A stretch of 64,000 nt of DNA, from NCBI RefSeq assembly GCF_900188405.1, contig NZ_FZOF01000004.1:310001-374000 (forward strand), in the 5' to 3' direction. Both the position numbers and the translations under genes were made by a program. The notes below the pieces were generated by a model. That model saw only the letters and a program-made list of their open reading frames with translations. It was not told where the DNA came from and did not search any database. How positions within the stretch are numbered: the stretch's first letter is position 1; each line of letters opens with the position of its first letter. Origin of the DNA: Actinacidiphila glaucinigra (GTDB lineage Bacteria; Actinomycetota; Actinomycetes; Streptomycetales; Streptomycetaceae). Below, piece by piece: positions 50,824 to 59,649 of the stretch.

Positions 50824-51288
50824 ATGACGGCGATCGAGGTACGGCCCGTGGGATGGGTGACCGGTGGCCGCGTACCGGTCGAGGACGACGCCTGGGGCGG
50901 CGTCGAGGCGGTGATCCGGCTGGACGGGGAGCGGTTCGGGCCCGAGGCGCTGTACGGCCTGGACACCTTCTCCCACCTGGAGGTCGTCTTCCACTTCGAC
51001 CGGGTCCCCGAGGAGCGGGTGGAGACCGGCGCGCGCCATCCGCGCGGGAACACCGGGTGGCCGCTGATCGGCATCTTCGCCCAGCGCGGCAAGAACCGGC
51101 CCAATCGCCTGGGTGTGTCGCGTTGCAAGATCTTGCGCGTCGACGGGCTGAATGTCCACGTCGCGGGGCTCGACGCCGTGGACGGGACGCCGGTACTCGA
51201 CCTCAAGCCGTGGATGGCCGAGTTCGGACCGCTGGACACGGCGTTCCAGCCCGCGTGGGCCACCGAGTTGATGCGCGACTACTACTGA
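50824..51288 (+). CDS. TrmO-like (TsaA/UPF0066) methyltransferase
   Basis: 154 residues from ATG 50824, behind GGAGGAACGC. PVGWVTGGR, GIFAQRGKNRPNRLGVSRCKILRVDG and GTPVLDLKPWMAEF are the SAM-binding loops of the TrmO family, which methylates t6A37 in some tRNAs. The usual RPNPIGLS reads RPNRLGVS here, and some branches of the family act on other substrates. It is divergent from the Tam-like gene. Confidence 0.85.
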   Translation: MTAIEVRPVGWVTGGRVPVEDDAWGGVEAVIRLDGERFGPEALYGLDTFSHLEVVFHFDRVPEERVETGARHPRGNTGWPLIGIFAQRGKNRPNRLGVSRCKILRVDGLNVHVAGLDAVDGTPVLDLKPWMAEFGPLDTAFQPAWATELMRDYY

Positions 51289-51347
51289 GCGTCCGCGTGC
51301 GGGACCCCTTTACCGCCCTGTCATGTCTCAGTAATCTCATGAAGATT

Positions 51348-51364
51348 CTTGCAGTAACTTGCAG
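51348..51364. promoter_or_regulatory. MalR-type direct repeat CTTGCAG
   Basis: CTTGCAG at 51348-51354 and 51358-51364, 10 bases apart, is a helically phased direct repeat of the type known in Streptomyces alpha-amylase promoters as the MalR/Reg1 target. It lies 95 bases before the start of the large amylase gene. Confidence 0.7.
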
Positions 51365-51459
51365 GAAACCAACGGCTGTTCCTTTCGTGGCGCGCGGGAG
51401 GGCCTGCCTCACCCGCACCGGCCGCCGCCCCCGGCGGCCCCTGCCCGAGGAGCCCCCGT

Positions 51460-54400
51460 ATGACCCCACCCGCGCGCTCCGGACGCCATCGAGCGCTGCG
51501 CACCGTGCTGTTGCTCGTCGGCGGCCTGCTGCTCGGCCTGCTGCCGACGGGCCTGTCCTTCGCCGCCACGTCGGCGACGGTCTACTACCGTCCCGCCTCC
51601 GCCTGGACCACCGTCAACCTGCACTACGCGCCCACCGGGGGTGCCTGGACCACCGTGCCGGGCGTCACCATGGAGGCGGCCTGCGCCGGCTGGTACTCCA
51701 GGACCGTCGACCTGGGCGGCGCCGGCGGGCTCTCCGCCGCCTTCACCAACGGCAGCGGCGCCTGGGACAACAACGGCGGCGGCGACTACCGGCTCGGCAC
51801 CGGCACCAGCGCCGTCTCCTCCGGCGCGGTGACCACGGTCGACCCGTGTGCCGGCGCCGCACCGACCAGCGCCACCGTCTACTACGCGACCGCCAACCGC
51901 GACTGGCCGTCCTACCATCTCCACTGGGCCCCCGCCGGCGGCTCCTGGACCACCCCGCCCGGTACGCGGATGACCGCGGCCTGCACGGGATGGGTCAAAC
52001 TGACCGTCGACCTGGGCACCGCGACGTCCTGGCAGGCCACCTTCACCAACGGCAGCGGCACCTGGGACAACAACGGCGGCGGCAACTACCGGCTCGGCAC
52101 CGGCACGATCACGGTGAAGGACGGCGCCGTCGCCCACAGCGAACCGTGCGACGGCACCGGGGAGCCGGCCGGTCACGGCGCCACCGTCTACTACGCCACG
52201 GACACCGTGGGCTGGGCCGCGTACAACCTGCACTGGGCACCGGCCGGCGGCGCCTGGACGGCCGTCCCCGGCGTCGCCATGGAGGCCGCCTGCGCCGGCT
52301 GGGTGCGCAGGACCGTCGACCTGGGCACCGCGACCTCCTGGCAGGCCGCGTTCAACAACGGCAACGGCACCTGGGACAACAACAACGGCGGCAACTACCA
52401 GCTCACCGAGGGCGTCAGCACGGTCAGGAACAGGGTCGTGACCCGGGACGCCGACGACCCGTGCGCCGAGTCCGAGCCGGACACGACGGCACCCACCGCC
52501 CCCACCGGGCTGACCGCGAAGGCGACCGGCACGTCGGTCGTGGTCGGCTGGACCGCCGCCACCGACGACACCGCCGTCACCGGCTACGAGGTCACCCGCA
52601 CCGGCGGCACCAAGGGCACGTCGATCGCGCACGTCGGCTCGACCGTGACGAGCCAGACCGGCCTGGAGGAACGCACGGCCTACACCTACACGGTCAGGGC
52701 GCTCGACGCGGCCGGCAATGTGTCGGCCGCCTCCGCCCCCGCCACGGTCACCACCGGCGAGGCCCCGCGCACCACCCCCGGCGAACCGCTGGGCGGCGAC
52801 CCGCGCAAGGACCCGATCTACTTCGTCCTCACCGCCCGCTTCCACGACGGCGACGCCTCGAACAACCGCGGCGGCAGCCAGCACGTGAAGTCCGGCAACG
52901 CCGCGGGCGGCGACCCCATGTTCCGCGGCGACTTCAAGGGGCTGGTCGACAAGCTCGACTACGTCAAGGGCCTCGGCTTCTCCGCGATCTGGATCACGCC
53001 CGTCGTCCTCAACCGCTCGGACTACGACTACCACGGCTACCACGGCTGGGACTTCTACCGGGTCGACCCCCGCCTGGAGTCGGCCGGCGCCTCCTACCAG
53101 GACCTGATCAACGCCGCGCACGCCAAGGGCATCAAGGTCTACCAGGACGTCGTCTACAACCACAGCTCGCGCTGGGGCGCCAAGGGCCTGTTCACGCCCA
53201 CCGTGTACGGCGTGCGGGACTCCCAGTGGAGCTGGTACTACGACGGGAGGCAGGACGGCTTCGAGTACGACGGCCTGACGGTCGAGCCGGTCTCCGGCAA
53301 GTCGTACTACAACGGCGACCTGTGGTCGACCGCCGAGCCGTCCGGCAACACCTGCGTCAACTGGGGCGTCCCCACCGGCGGCAGGAGCCCCGAGGGCTAC
53401 ACCCTCTACAACTGCCAGTGGCCGAGCCCGACCTCGGGCATGTTCCCCTCGAAGTACTACCACCGGTGCTGGATCGGCAACTGGGAGGGCGAGGACTCCC
53501 GCAGCTGCTGGCTGCACGAGGACCTGGCCGACTTCAACACCGAGAACGCGCAGGTGCAGAACTACCTCATCGGCGCCTACGACAAATACATCGGAATGGG
53601 TGTGGACGGCTTCCGGATCGACACCGCCGTGCACATCCCGCGCGTCACCTGGAACCGCCGCTTCCTGCCCGCCATATACGACGCCGTCACGACGCGGTTC
53701 GGCGCGCAGAAGGCGAAGGACTTCTTCGTCTTCGGGGAGGTCGCGGCCTTCGTCAACGACAAGTGGAACCGCGGCTCGGTCAACCACTCGGCGCAGTTCT
53801 ACACCTGGAAGGAGCGCAGGACCTACAGCGACGACGACGCCACCGCCGCGCTGGAGCAGTACACCTACGAGGAGCAGCTGGGCACCGGCAACCAGCCGGT
53901 CTCCGACAACGCCTTCCTGAACGGCAACAGCTACCACACCCCGGACCGGAGCCGGTTCTCCGGGATGAACATCATCGACATGCGGATGCACATGAACTTC
54001 GGCTCCGCGTCGAACGCCTTCAACAACGGCAAGGACTCCGACGACAGCACCAATGACGCGACCTACAACGTCGTCTACGTCGACAGCCACGACTACGGAC
54101 CCAACAAGTCGTCCTTCCGCTACGCCGAGGGCACCGACGCGTGGGCCGAGAACATGTCGCTGATGTGGACCTTCCGCGGCATCCCGACGCTCTACTACGG
54201 ATCGGAGATCGAGTTCCAGAAGGGCAAGCAGATCGACTGCGGCCCGAGCTGCCCGCTGGCGTCCACGGGGCGCGCCTACTACGGGACGCACCTGGAGGGC
54301 GAGGTCACCGCCTCCGGCTTCGGCAGCGTGAGCTCCGCGTCCGGACAGGTGGCCACGACCCTCGCGCAGCCGCTGGTCAAGCACGTGCAGCGGCTCAACC

Positions 54401-54729
54401 AGATCCGGCGGGCGGTTCCGGCGCTGCAGACGGGCCAGTACTCCACCGCCGGGGTCGCCGGCGAGATGGCCTTCAAACGCCGCTACACCGACGCCGTCAC
54501 CGGCGTGGACAGCTTCGCGCTGGTCACGGTGAGCGGCGGCGCCACGTTCAGCGGGATCCCCAACGGCACGTACAAGGACGCGGTCACCGGCGCGGTGAGG
54601 ACCGTGACCGGCGGAAGCCTGTCGGTCGACGCGCCCGGCAAGGGCAACCTGCGCGTGTACGTCCTCGACCTGGGCGGCGGCAACGCCGCGCCGGGCAAGG
54701 TCGGCTCGGACGGGCCCTACCTGAGGTGA
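51460..54729 (+). CDS. Large secreted alpha-amylase with three CBM25-like modules and a fibronectin domain
   Basis: 1089 residues from ATG 51460. A signal peptide of about 36 residues ends at SFA-ATS. Three starch-binding modules (about 37-128, 140-225, 235-325) repeat the pattern TVYY...W..VNLHYAP.GG.WT, ACAGW, FTNGSG.WDNN. An Fn3 domain (about 342-430) follows, then the GH13 barrel from about 447: YQDVVYNHSS, GFRIDTAVHI near 718 (Asp), FVFGEVAAF near 758 (Glu) and YVDSHDYG near 875 (Asp), and a small C-terminal beta domain (1000-1089). It attacks starch outside the cell; the number of CBMs suggests raw starch. Confidence 0.92.
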   Translation: MTPPARSGRHRALRTVLLLVGGLLLGLLPTGLSFAATSATVYYRPASAWTTVNLHYAPTGGAWTTVPGVTMEAACAGWYSRTVDLGGAGGLSAAFTNGSGAWDNNGGGDYRLGTGTSAVSSGAVTTVDPCAGAAPTSATVYYATANRDWPSYHLHWAPAGGSWTTPPGTRMTAACTGWVKLTVDLGTATSWQATFTNGSGTWDNNGGGNYRLGTGTITVKDGAVAHSEPCDGTGEPAGHGATVYYATDTVGWAAYNLHWAPAGGAWTAVPGVAMEAACAGWVRRTVDLGTATSWQAAFNNGNGTWDNNNGGNYQLTEGVSTVRNRVVTRDADDPCAESEPDTTAPTAPTGLTAKATGTSVVVGWTAATDDTAVTGYEVTRTGGTKGTSIAHVGSTVTSQTGLEERTAYTYTVRALDAAGNVSAASAPATVTTGEAPRTTPGEPLGGDPRKDPIYFVLTARFHDGDASNNRGGSQHVKSGNAAGGDPMFRGDFKGLVDKLDYVKGLGFSAIWITPVVLNRSDYDYHGYHGWDFYRVDPRLESAGASYQDLINAAHAKGIKVYQDVVYNHSSRWGAKGLFTPTVYGVRDSQWSWYYDGRQDGFEYDGLTVEPVSGKSYYNGDLWSTAEPSGNTCVNWGVPTGGRSPEGYTLYNCQWPSPTSGMFPSKYYHRCWIGNWEGEDSRSCWLHEDLADFNTENAQVQNYLIGAYDKYIGMGVDGFRIDTAVHIPRVTWNRRFLPAIYDAVTTRFGAQKAKDFFVFGEVAAFVNDKWNRGSVNHSAQFYTWKERRTYSDDDATAALEQYTYEEQLGTGNQPVSDNAFLNGNSYHTPDRSRFSGMNIIDMRMHMNFGSASNAFNNGKDSDDSTNDATYNVVYVDSHDYGPNKSSFRYAEGTDAWAENMSLMWTFRGIPTLYYGSEIEFQKGKQIDCGPSCPLASTGRAYYGTHLEGEVTASGFGSVSSASGQVATTLAQPLVKHVQRLNQIRRAVPALQTGQYSTAGVAGEMAFKRRYTDAVTGVDSFALVTVSGGATFSGIPNGTYKDAVTGAVRTVTGGSLSVDAPGKGNLRVYVLDLGGGNAAPGKVGSDGPYLR
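51565..52480 (+). repeat. Three tandem coding repeats for starch-binding modules
   Basis: Three units of about 290 bases (from about 51570, 51870 and 52180) are similar at DNA level; the segment for FTNGSG-WDNNGG is nearly the same in the first two. Evidence of recent duplication; recombination between copies would add or delete modules in frame. Confidence 0.6.
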
Positions 54730-54733
54730 CGCA

Positions 54734-54775
54734 CCGGATCCGCCGCCGCGGTCCTCCCCGCGGCGGCGGATCCGG
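54734..54775 (+). terminator. Strong terminator after the large amylase
   Basis: 18-bp perfect stem: 54734-54751 with 54758-54775, loop TCCTCC. It begins 5 bases after the stop. Confidence 0.85.
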
Positions 54776-54887
54776 GGCACGGGGACGCCCCGGGACACCC
54801 GGGGCAGCGGGGCATCCGGGTGAGGTCCGACGTCCGCCCGGCGTGTCCTCTCCCCGCGTTCCGGTCATATGAGCTGATGTTCATTTC

Positions 54888-55772
54888 ATGGGTTCACACC
54901 GTGCGGCCAAACACGCGCGCCGCCGCGCGGCCGGACGTCCGAGCCGCACCACGCGCGTCTGGGCCACGGCCGCAGCGACGGCCGGCGTCGTCGCCGTGGC
55001 CGCCCTCGGGGTGCACAGCGCGATCATCCACACCGACCCGCCCGCCGTCCACGCCCGCCCCGCGCCGAGCCCGCAGCTCATGCCCTTCCCCGACCTGGCC
55101 GCCCGGGCCAGGCTGCAGCGCGTACCGCTCTACCCGGCCCACGAACCCGCCATCGTCCCGCGCAAGAGCTGGGGGGCCGACGAGTCGCTGCGCACCGAGC
55201 CCCCGCACTACAGCACCACGGTCAAGGCCGTCTTCCTGCACCACACCGACAGCGGCAACGACTACCGGTGCAAGGACGTGCCGCAGATCATCCAGGACAT
55301 CTACTCCGGCCACATCCAGAGCCGGCACTGGGACGACGTCGCCTACAACTTCTTCGTCGACAAGTGCGGCACGATCTACGAGGGGCGCGCCGGCGGCTCC
55401 GACCGCCCCGTCACCGGGGCGCACTCGATCGGTTTCAACAAGGACACCATGGGCATCGCCGCGATCGGCACCTACGACGCGAAGGGCAGCGTCCCGCAGG
55501 CGATGGCCGAGTCGATCGCCCGGATCGCCGCCTGGAAGCTCGGGCTGTCCGACATCGATCCCCGGGGCGAGGTCGGCCTGGTCTCCAGCAGCAGCAAGAG
55601 CCGTTTCAAGAAGGGCCAGCGGGCGGAATTCCACGTCATCGCGGGTCACCGCGACGCCTATATGACCGACTGTCCCGGCAAGGAGCTGTACGCCAAGCTC
55701 CCGGAGATCCGCACCGAGGCCGCCCGGCTGCAGGGCCGCCCCCCGCTGCACACCGCGAAGAGCAAGGGCTGA
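54888..55772 (+). CDS. Secreted peptidoglycan-recognition/N-acetylmuramoyl-L-alanine amidase
   Basis: 294 residues from ATG 54888. A basic start and hydrophobic segment (TAAATAGVVAVAALGVHSAII) form a signal or anchor. PGRP/amidase_2 domain: AVFLHHTDSGNDYRC (zinc His), DVAYNFFVDKCGTIYEGR, NKDTMGIAAIGTY, and HVIAGHRDAYMTDCPG (zinc His and Cys). All zinc ligands look present, so hydrolysis of the amide between MurNAc and L-Ala is likely. It acts outside the membrane. Confidence 0.9.
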   Translation: MGSHRAAKHARRRAAGRPSRTTRVWATAAATAGVVAVAALGVHSAIIHTDPPAVHARPAPSPQLMPFPDLAARARLQRVPLYPAHEPAIVPRKSWGADESLRTEPPHYSTTVKAVFLHHTDSGNDYRCKDVPQIIQDIYSGHIQSRHWDDVAYNFFVDKCGTIYEGRAGGSDRPVTGAHSIGFNKDTMGIAAIGTYDAKGSVPQAMAESIARIAAWKLGLSDIDPRGEVGLVSSSSKSRFKKGQRAEFHVIAGHRDAYMTDCPGKELYAKLPEIRTEAARLQGRPPLHTAKSKG

Positions 55773-55787
55773 CCGGCCCCTCCCGTG

Positions 55788-56864
55788 TCAGCGGGGGGCG
55801 AGCGCCAGCAGCGCGACGTCGTCGCCCACCGCGCCCGCGTACCGGCGCAGGTCCTCCCAGACCGCGTCGACGACCGCCTCCGGGGAGGGGTCGGCGCCCT
55901 CCGCCAGCCGGGCGGCGAGGCGTTCGGCGAGCGGGTAGAAGGTGCCAGAGGCGTCGCGCGCCTCGGTGACACCGTCGGTGTACGCGAGGATCACGTCCCC
56001 CGGGAGCAGCGCCACCACCGACGGCAGGGCCGGCTCCTGTCCGGGCAGGCCGGCGCCGAGCGGCGGACCGGGATCGCACTCCAGCTCCCGCACCTCGCGG
56101 TCGCGCAGCAGCAGCGCGGGCGGGTGCCCCTGGCAGACCAGCCGCACCCGTGACCCGTCGTCGGGGAACTCCAGTAGCAACGCGGTGGCGAACAACTCGT
56201 CGTTCCCGGCGGCGTCCAGGGAGAGCCGCCGTTCGAGGCGCCCCGCCACGCCGCGCAGCTCCCGCTCGTCGAGCACCCCCTCGCGGAAGGCGCCGAGCAG
56301 CGCCGCGACCGTGCCGACCGCGGCGAGGCCGTGCCCCTGGACGTCGGCGACCAGCGCCCGTACGCCGTGGGGCCCGGGCCGCACGTCGTACAGGTCGCCG
56401 CCCACCAGGGTGCCGCGCTGCGCGGCCCGGTACAGGGCGGCGCAGCGCACCCGCCCCACGGTGCCGGGCACCGGGGCGAGGACGGCGAGCTGCGCCGCCT
56501 CGGCCACCTTCCGGGCCAGCACCAGGCGCCCCCGGAAGCGCTGCTGCAGCGCGGCGATGACCACGCTCAGAGCGCCGATGAGGACGACGGCGCCGAGTTC
56601 GGCGCCCACCAGCGTCCCCGAACCCACGACGGGGAGTTCCATGACGACCACGACGGCGACGGCCGTGACCGCGGTGCCCGCCACGCCGTAGGTGAGCGCG
56701 GCCAGCGGGGCCACCGCCGCGTAGTAGGCGCCGAGCTCGACATCGCCGGGCGTGACGCCCTGGGCCAGGATCAGCGCGGCGAGGAGGACGACCGGGAGCA
56801 GGCGCAGCCAGCGCGGCGGTGCGCCGATCCGCAGTGTGCCGTCCCCGGCCGGAGCCGTGCCCAT
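55788..56864 (-). CDS. PP2C-type protein serine/threonine phosphatase (SpoIIE-like) with membrane domain
   Basis: 358 residues from ATG 56864. Four hydrophobic helices (about 20-115) anchor it; the C-terminal PP2C/SpoIIE domain has RGTLVGGDLYDV, ALVADVQGHGLAAVGTV, LAYTDGVTEARD and VGDDVALLALAPR, carrying all metal-binding Asp and Gly. Such phosphatases act on anti-anti-sigma factors. Lies 15 bases after the amidase stop, convergent. Confidence 0.88.
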   Translation of the reverse strand: MGTAPAGDGTLRIGAPPRWLRLLPVVLLAALILAQGVTPGDVELGAYYAAVAPLAALTYGVAGTAVTAVAVVVVMELPVVGSGTLVGAELGAVVLIGALSVVIAALQQRFRGRLVLARKVAEAAQLAVLAPVPGTVGRVRCAALYRAAQRGTLVGGDLYDVRPGPHGVRALVADVQGHGLAAVGTVAALLGAFREGVLDERELRGVAGRLERRLSLDAAGNDELFATALLLEFPDDGSRVRLVCQGHPPALLLRDREVRELECDPGPPLGAGLPGQEPALPSVVALLPGDVILAYTDGVTEARDASGTFYPLAERLAARLAEGADPSPEAVVDAVWEDLRRYAGAVGDDVALLALAPR

Positions 56865-56902
56865 GCAGGCACCGTAACCGCGGGCGGCGCGGGCCGCGCG
56901 TC

Positions 56903-57922
56903 TCAGCCGGTGGGCGCGGCCGCGGCCCCGACGAGCTCCGGGTGGTGCCTGCGGGCGACCTCGGGGTGGGCGCGCAGCCATCCCTTGAGCTCGTTGCGGC
57001 CGTACTCGGCGAAGAGCGGGTTGGCCGGGTCCCGGGTGGCGCCGGGCGCGCGGTGGGCGTACTCGAACGGGAGCGGGTCGACGCGTGCGTCGAGGCGCGG
57101 GTTGTAGAAGAAGGGCACGGAGTAGCGCTCGCGGGCGCCGGCCGGGCTGACCACGCGGTGGTTGGTGGCCTTGAGGTAGCCGTCCGTGGCGACCTCCAGC
57201 AGCTCGCCCAGGTTGACGACGAAGGCGCCGGGCAGCGGCGGCACGTCGTGGAAGCGGCCGTCGGAGCGCTCCACCTGCAGGCCGCCGACCTCGTCCTGGA
57301 GCAGCAGCGTGAGGAAGCCGTAGTCCTTGTGCGCGCCGACCCCCTGGCCGTCGCCGGTGGGTGCGGTGCCCGGGTAGCGGACGAGCTTGAGGTGCAGGTG
57401 CGGCTCGTCGGCGAAGGCCGCGTCGTAGAAGTCCTCGGGGGCGCCGATGGCGGCGAGCAGTTCGTGCAGCAGCCGGTGGGCGACGCGGCTGAGCCGGTCG
57501 ATCCAGGCCAGGGAGAGCTCGCGGAGCTCGGGCAGGGCTCCCGGCCACTGGTTGGGGCCCTCCAGCCACCAGTACGCGGGCTCGCCCGCGGCCGGGACGT
57601 GCTGTGGGCGCTCGGCGCCGATGTCGAGCTGGTCGCGCCAGTCCCGGCTGCCGCCGGTGCGCTCCTCGCCGGTGCGGGTGTAGCCCCGGAAGTGAGGGGA
57701 GTTGAGGTTGCCGATGGCGAGCCGGTCGGCCTCGGGCAGGGCGAAGAACGCGCGGATCGCCCGCATCAGGGCGGCGGTCTCGTCGGCGGTCACGCCGTGG
57801 CCGGTGAGCTGGAAGAAGCCGACCTCGTGGGCGGCGGAGTGCAGTTCGCGGTGGAGCCGGGCACGGGCCTCGGGGCCGCGGTCCGCCGCGGAGAGGTCGA
57901 TCACGGGGAGCTGGAGCGTCAT
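56903..57922 (-). CDS. Isopenicillin N synthase-family Fe(II)/2-oxoglutarate-type oxygenase
   Basis: 339 residues from ATG 57922. N-terminal DIOX_N region (PVIDLSAADRG, VGFFQLTGHGV), and the 2OG-FeII core with HxD...H: VGAHKDYGFLTLLL, ATNHRVVSPAG, then R-x-S in RERYSVPFFYNP. It oxidises an unknown small molecule in the cytoplasm. A leader peptide of the sulfur-related type lies 117 bases upstream on the same strand (58039-58113), so I infer a role in sulfur scavenging rather than antibiotic making; no other biosynthetic genes are near. Confidence 0.87.
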   Translation of the reverse strand: MTLQLPVIDLSAADRGPEARARLHRELHSAAHEVGFFQLTGHGVTADETAALMRAIRAFFALPEADRLAIGNLNSPHFRGYTRTGEERTGGSRDWRDQLDIGAERPQHVPAAGEPAYWWLEGPNQWPGALPELRELSLAWIDRLSRVAHRLLHELLAAIGAPEDFYDAAFADEPHLHLKLVRYPGTAPTGDGQGVGAHKDYGFLTLLLQDEVGGLQVERSDGRFHDVPPLPGAFVVNLGELLEVATDGYLKATNHRVVSPAGARERYSVPFFYNPRLDARVDPLPFEYAHRAPGATRDPANPLFAEYGRNELKGWLRAHPEVARRHHPELVGAAAAPTG

Positions 57923-58038
57923 GGTGTGTTGTCCGCAGGGTGAGGACCCGGCACGCCGGTGATGACCGGACGCCGCGCGGCGGGGGCCCTGGTGGGGCGG
58001 CGTCGCGGGGCCGAGTGGGAGGAGGGGGCGGGGTGGGA

Positions 58039-58113
58039 TCAGCCGCTGCGGCGACAGGACATGCTCGTGACGCGGACGAAGTCCACATGACGGCGGCGCA
58101 CGAGCAAGAGCAT
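58039..58113 (-). CDS. Putative regulatory leader peptide of the oxygenase
   Basis: 24 codons, ATG 58113 and TGA ending at 58039. Contains RRRHVDFVRVTSMSCRRSG, the same pattern as the leader at 487-570 (R-x-H-V/I-D-x-x-R-V-x-S-x-x-C-R-R). No ribosome site; the ATG is 6 bases after a TACTCT -10 box. The single cysteine codon just before two Arg codons is the likely control point: cysteine starvation would stall the ribosome and change expression of the oxygenase gene. Confidence 0.7.
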   Translation of the reverse strand: MLLLVRRRHVDFVRVTSMSCRRSG

Positions 58114-58119
58114 GGGCCA

Positions 58120-58148
58120 AGAGTACTGCGCAGCGTCATCCTCGTCGG
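58120..58148 (-). promoter_or_regulatory. Promoter of the second leader peptide
   Basis: On the minus strand CCGACG (58148-58143) and TACTCT (58125-58120) are 17 bases apart, and ATG 58113 lies 6 bases after the -10. Matches the arrangement at 450-487. Confidence 0.5.
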
Positions 58149-58161
58149 TGACGCATGTCAC
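58148..58161. promoter_or_regulatory. GTGAC-GCAT-GTCAC inverted repeat abutting the -35
   Basis: Perfect 5-base arms (58148-58152, 58157-58161) around GCAT. It touches the -35 box of the second leader promoter, a place for an activator or repressor. Factor unknown. Confidence 0.4.
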
Positions 58162-58273
58162 GCGGCCCCATGAGCCGGCCGCCACGGGCGTGGGGCGACG
58201 CCATGGTCGCTCCGGGGACGGACGGGCCACGATGTGGCGGCAGCCATCCCCGACGTGCAAATGGAGGCTCCCC

Positions 58274-59647
58274 ATGCGCCCCTGGAGAGGCGTCCCCCTG
58301 CTCGCCGCCGCAGTGCTCGCGCTCGGCGCGGCCGCGGTCCCCGCCGGTGCGGAGGCGGCCTCGGGTACGGCAGGGCACTGCGCCCGGCTGGACCGGGTCA
58401 CCGTGCCCGGTGCCGAGCACCAGCAGAAGGCCTGCCTGCCCGACATGACGACCACCGCGCTGGCGGGCACCGCGTACACCGACACCGCCGACCAGGCGGG
58501 TCTGGCGGCGGCCGGCACCACCCGCCCGTCCGGTGTGCCGGGAGTGCAGGTCGACGGCTACTTCCCCGACACCTCGGGCTTCAACACCACGCACGGCTGG
58601 CGGCACGACGCCCAGTTCGTGCTGCGGCTGCCGGACCGCTGGAACGGCGGCCTGATCGTCACGGGCGCGCCCGGCACCCGCAAGCAGTACTCGCTCGACG
58701 TCCTGATCTCCGACTGGGCGATCGCCCGGGGCTACGCCTTCGCCTCCACCGACAAGGGCAACAGCGGGCCGGACTTCTACACCGACGGCCGCCGCCCCGG
58801 CGACGCGATGGCCGAGTGGAACCGGCGCACGACCCAGCTCACGGTGGCCGCGAAGGCGGCGGTGGCCTCGCGCTACGGCCGCGCGCCGCACCGTACGTAC
58901 ATGACCGGCATCTCCAACGGGGGCTACCTCACCCGCTGGCAGCTGGAGCACCACCCGGCGCTCTACGACGGCGGCGTGGACTGGGAGGGCACGCTATGGA
59001 CGGCGGACGGCCCCAACCTGCTGACCTCGCTGCCGGTCACCGTGGCCCGCGCCCAGGGCCGGGCCGGCGACGCGGACCTGCTGGCGGCGGGCTTCGCGCC
59101 GGGCTCGGAGTTCCTGTGGGCCTACCACCAGCAGGCCTACTGGGGCCTGACGCAGAAGGTGTACCGCGCGTTGTTCGACCCCTCGTACGACCCCGCCTGT
59201 CCGGGCGCGAGCGCGGGTACGACCGTGCCGGAGATCCTGGCGCCCTGCGCGTCGGACGCCGACTACGACTACGCGGCGCGCCCGGCCGCCGTGCACCGGG
59301 CCGTCGGCCGGGTGTCGCTCACCGGACGCATCGGCAAGCCGATGATCACCCTGCACGGCACCCTGGACACGCTGCTGCCGATCGCGACCGACTCGGACGT
59401 CTACGCCCGCATGATCGACTCCGCGGGCCGGGGCGGGCTGCACCGCTACTACACGATCGAGGGCGGCAACCACGTCGACGGCCTCTACGACACCTACCCG
59501 GACCGGCTGCGCCCGATCCTGCCCTGCTACCGGGCCGCGTTCGACGCACTGACCTCATGGGTGGAGCGGGGCCGTACGCCGCCCGCCGACCGCACGGTAC
59601 CCCGGCCGGCCGGCGGCGACGTGGTCGACTCCTGCGCGCTGAACTGA
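58274..59647 (+). CDS. Secreted tannase/feruloyl-esterase-like alpha/beta hydrolase
   Basis: 457 residues from ATG 58274, behind GGAGG. Signal peptide of about 29 residues (LLAAAVLALGAAAVPAGAEAA). Nucleophile elbow TGISNGGYLTRWQLEHHP (Ser near residue 218), DGGVDWEG, and a C-terminal GTLDTLLPIATDSDVY (Asp) with GGNHVDGLYD (His). The family splits ester bonds of plant phenolics or oligomers of hydroxybutyrate. It has the length and paired cysteines expected for a secreted enzyme. Divergent from the oxygenase. Confidence 0.8.
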   Translation: MRPWRGVPLLAAAVLALGAAAVPAGAEAASGTAGHCARLDRVTVPGAEHQQKACLPDMTTTALAGTAYTDTADQAGLAAAGTTRPSGVPGVQVDGYFPDTSGFNTTHGWRHDAQFVLRLPDRWNGGLIVTGAPGTRKQYSLDVLISDWAIARGYAFASTDKGNSGPDFYTDGRRPGDAMAEWNRRTTQLTVAAKAAVASRYGRAPHRTYMTGISNGGYLTRWQLEHHPALYDGGVDWEGTLWTADGPNLLTSLPVTVARAQGRAGDADLLAAGFAPGSEFLWAYHQQAYWGLTQKVYRALFDPSYDPACPGASAGTTVPEILAPCASDADYDYAARPAAVHRAVGRVSLTGRIGKPMITLHGTLDTLLPIATDSDVYARMIDSAGRGGLHRYYTIEGGNHVDGLYDTYPDRLRPILPCYRAAFDALTSWVERGRTPPADRTVPRPAGGDVVDSCALN

Positions 59648-59649
59648 GC

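Noticed and set aside
50076..54056. Open frame of 1326 codons on the plus strand
   Set aside because: It overlaps the methyltransferase on the other strand and the amylase in another frame; the Arg/Pro/Gly-rich translation shows a GC-frame artefact.
56903..57922. Isopenicillin N synthase of a beta-lactam cluster
   Set aside because: No ACV synthetase, no epimerase or transport genes near; the fold alone is shared with many 2-oxoglutarate oxygenases.
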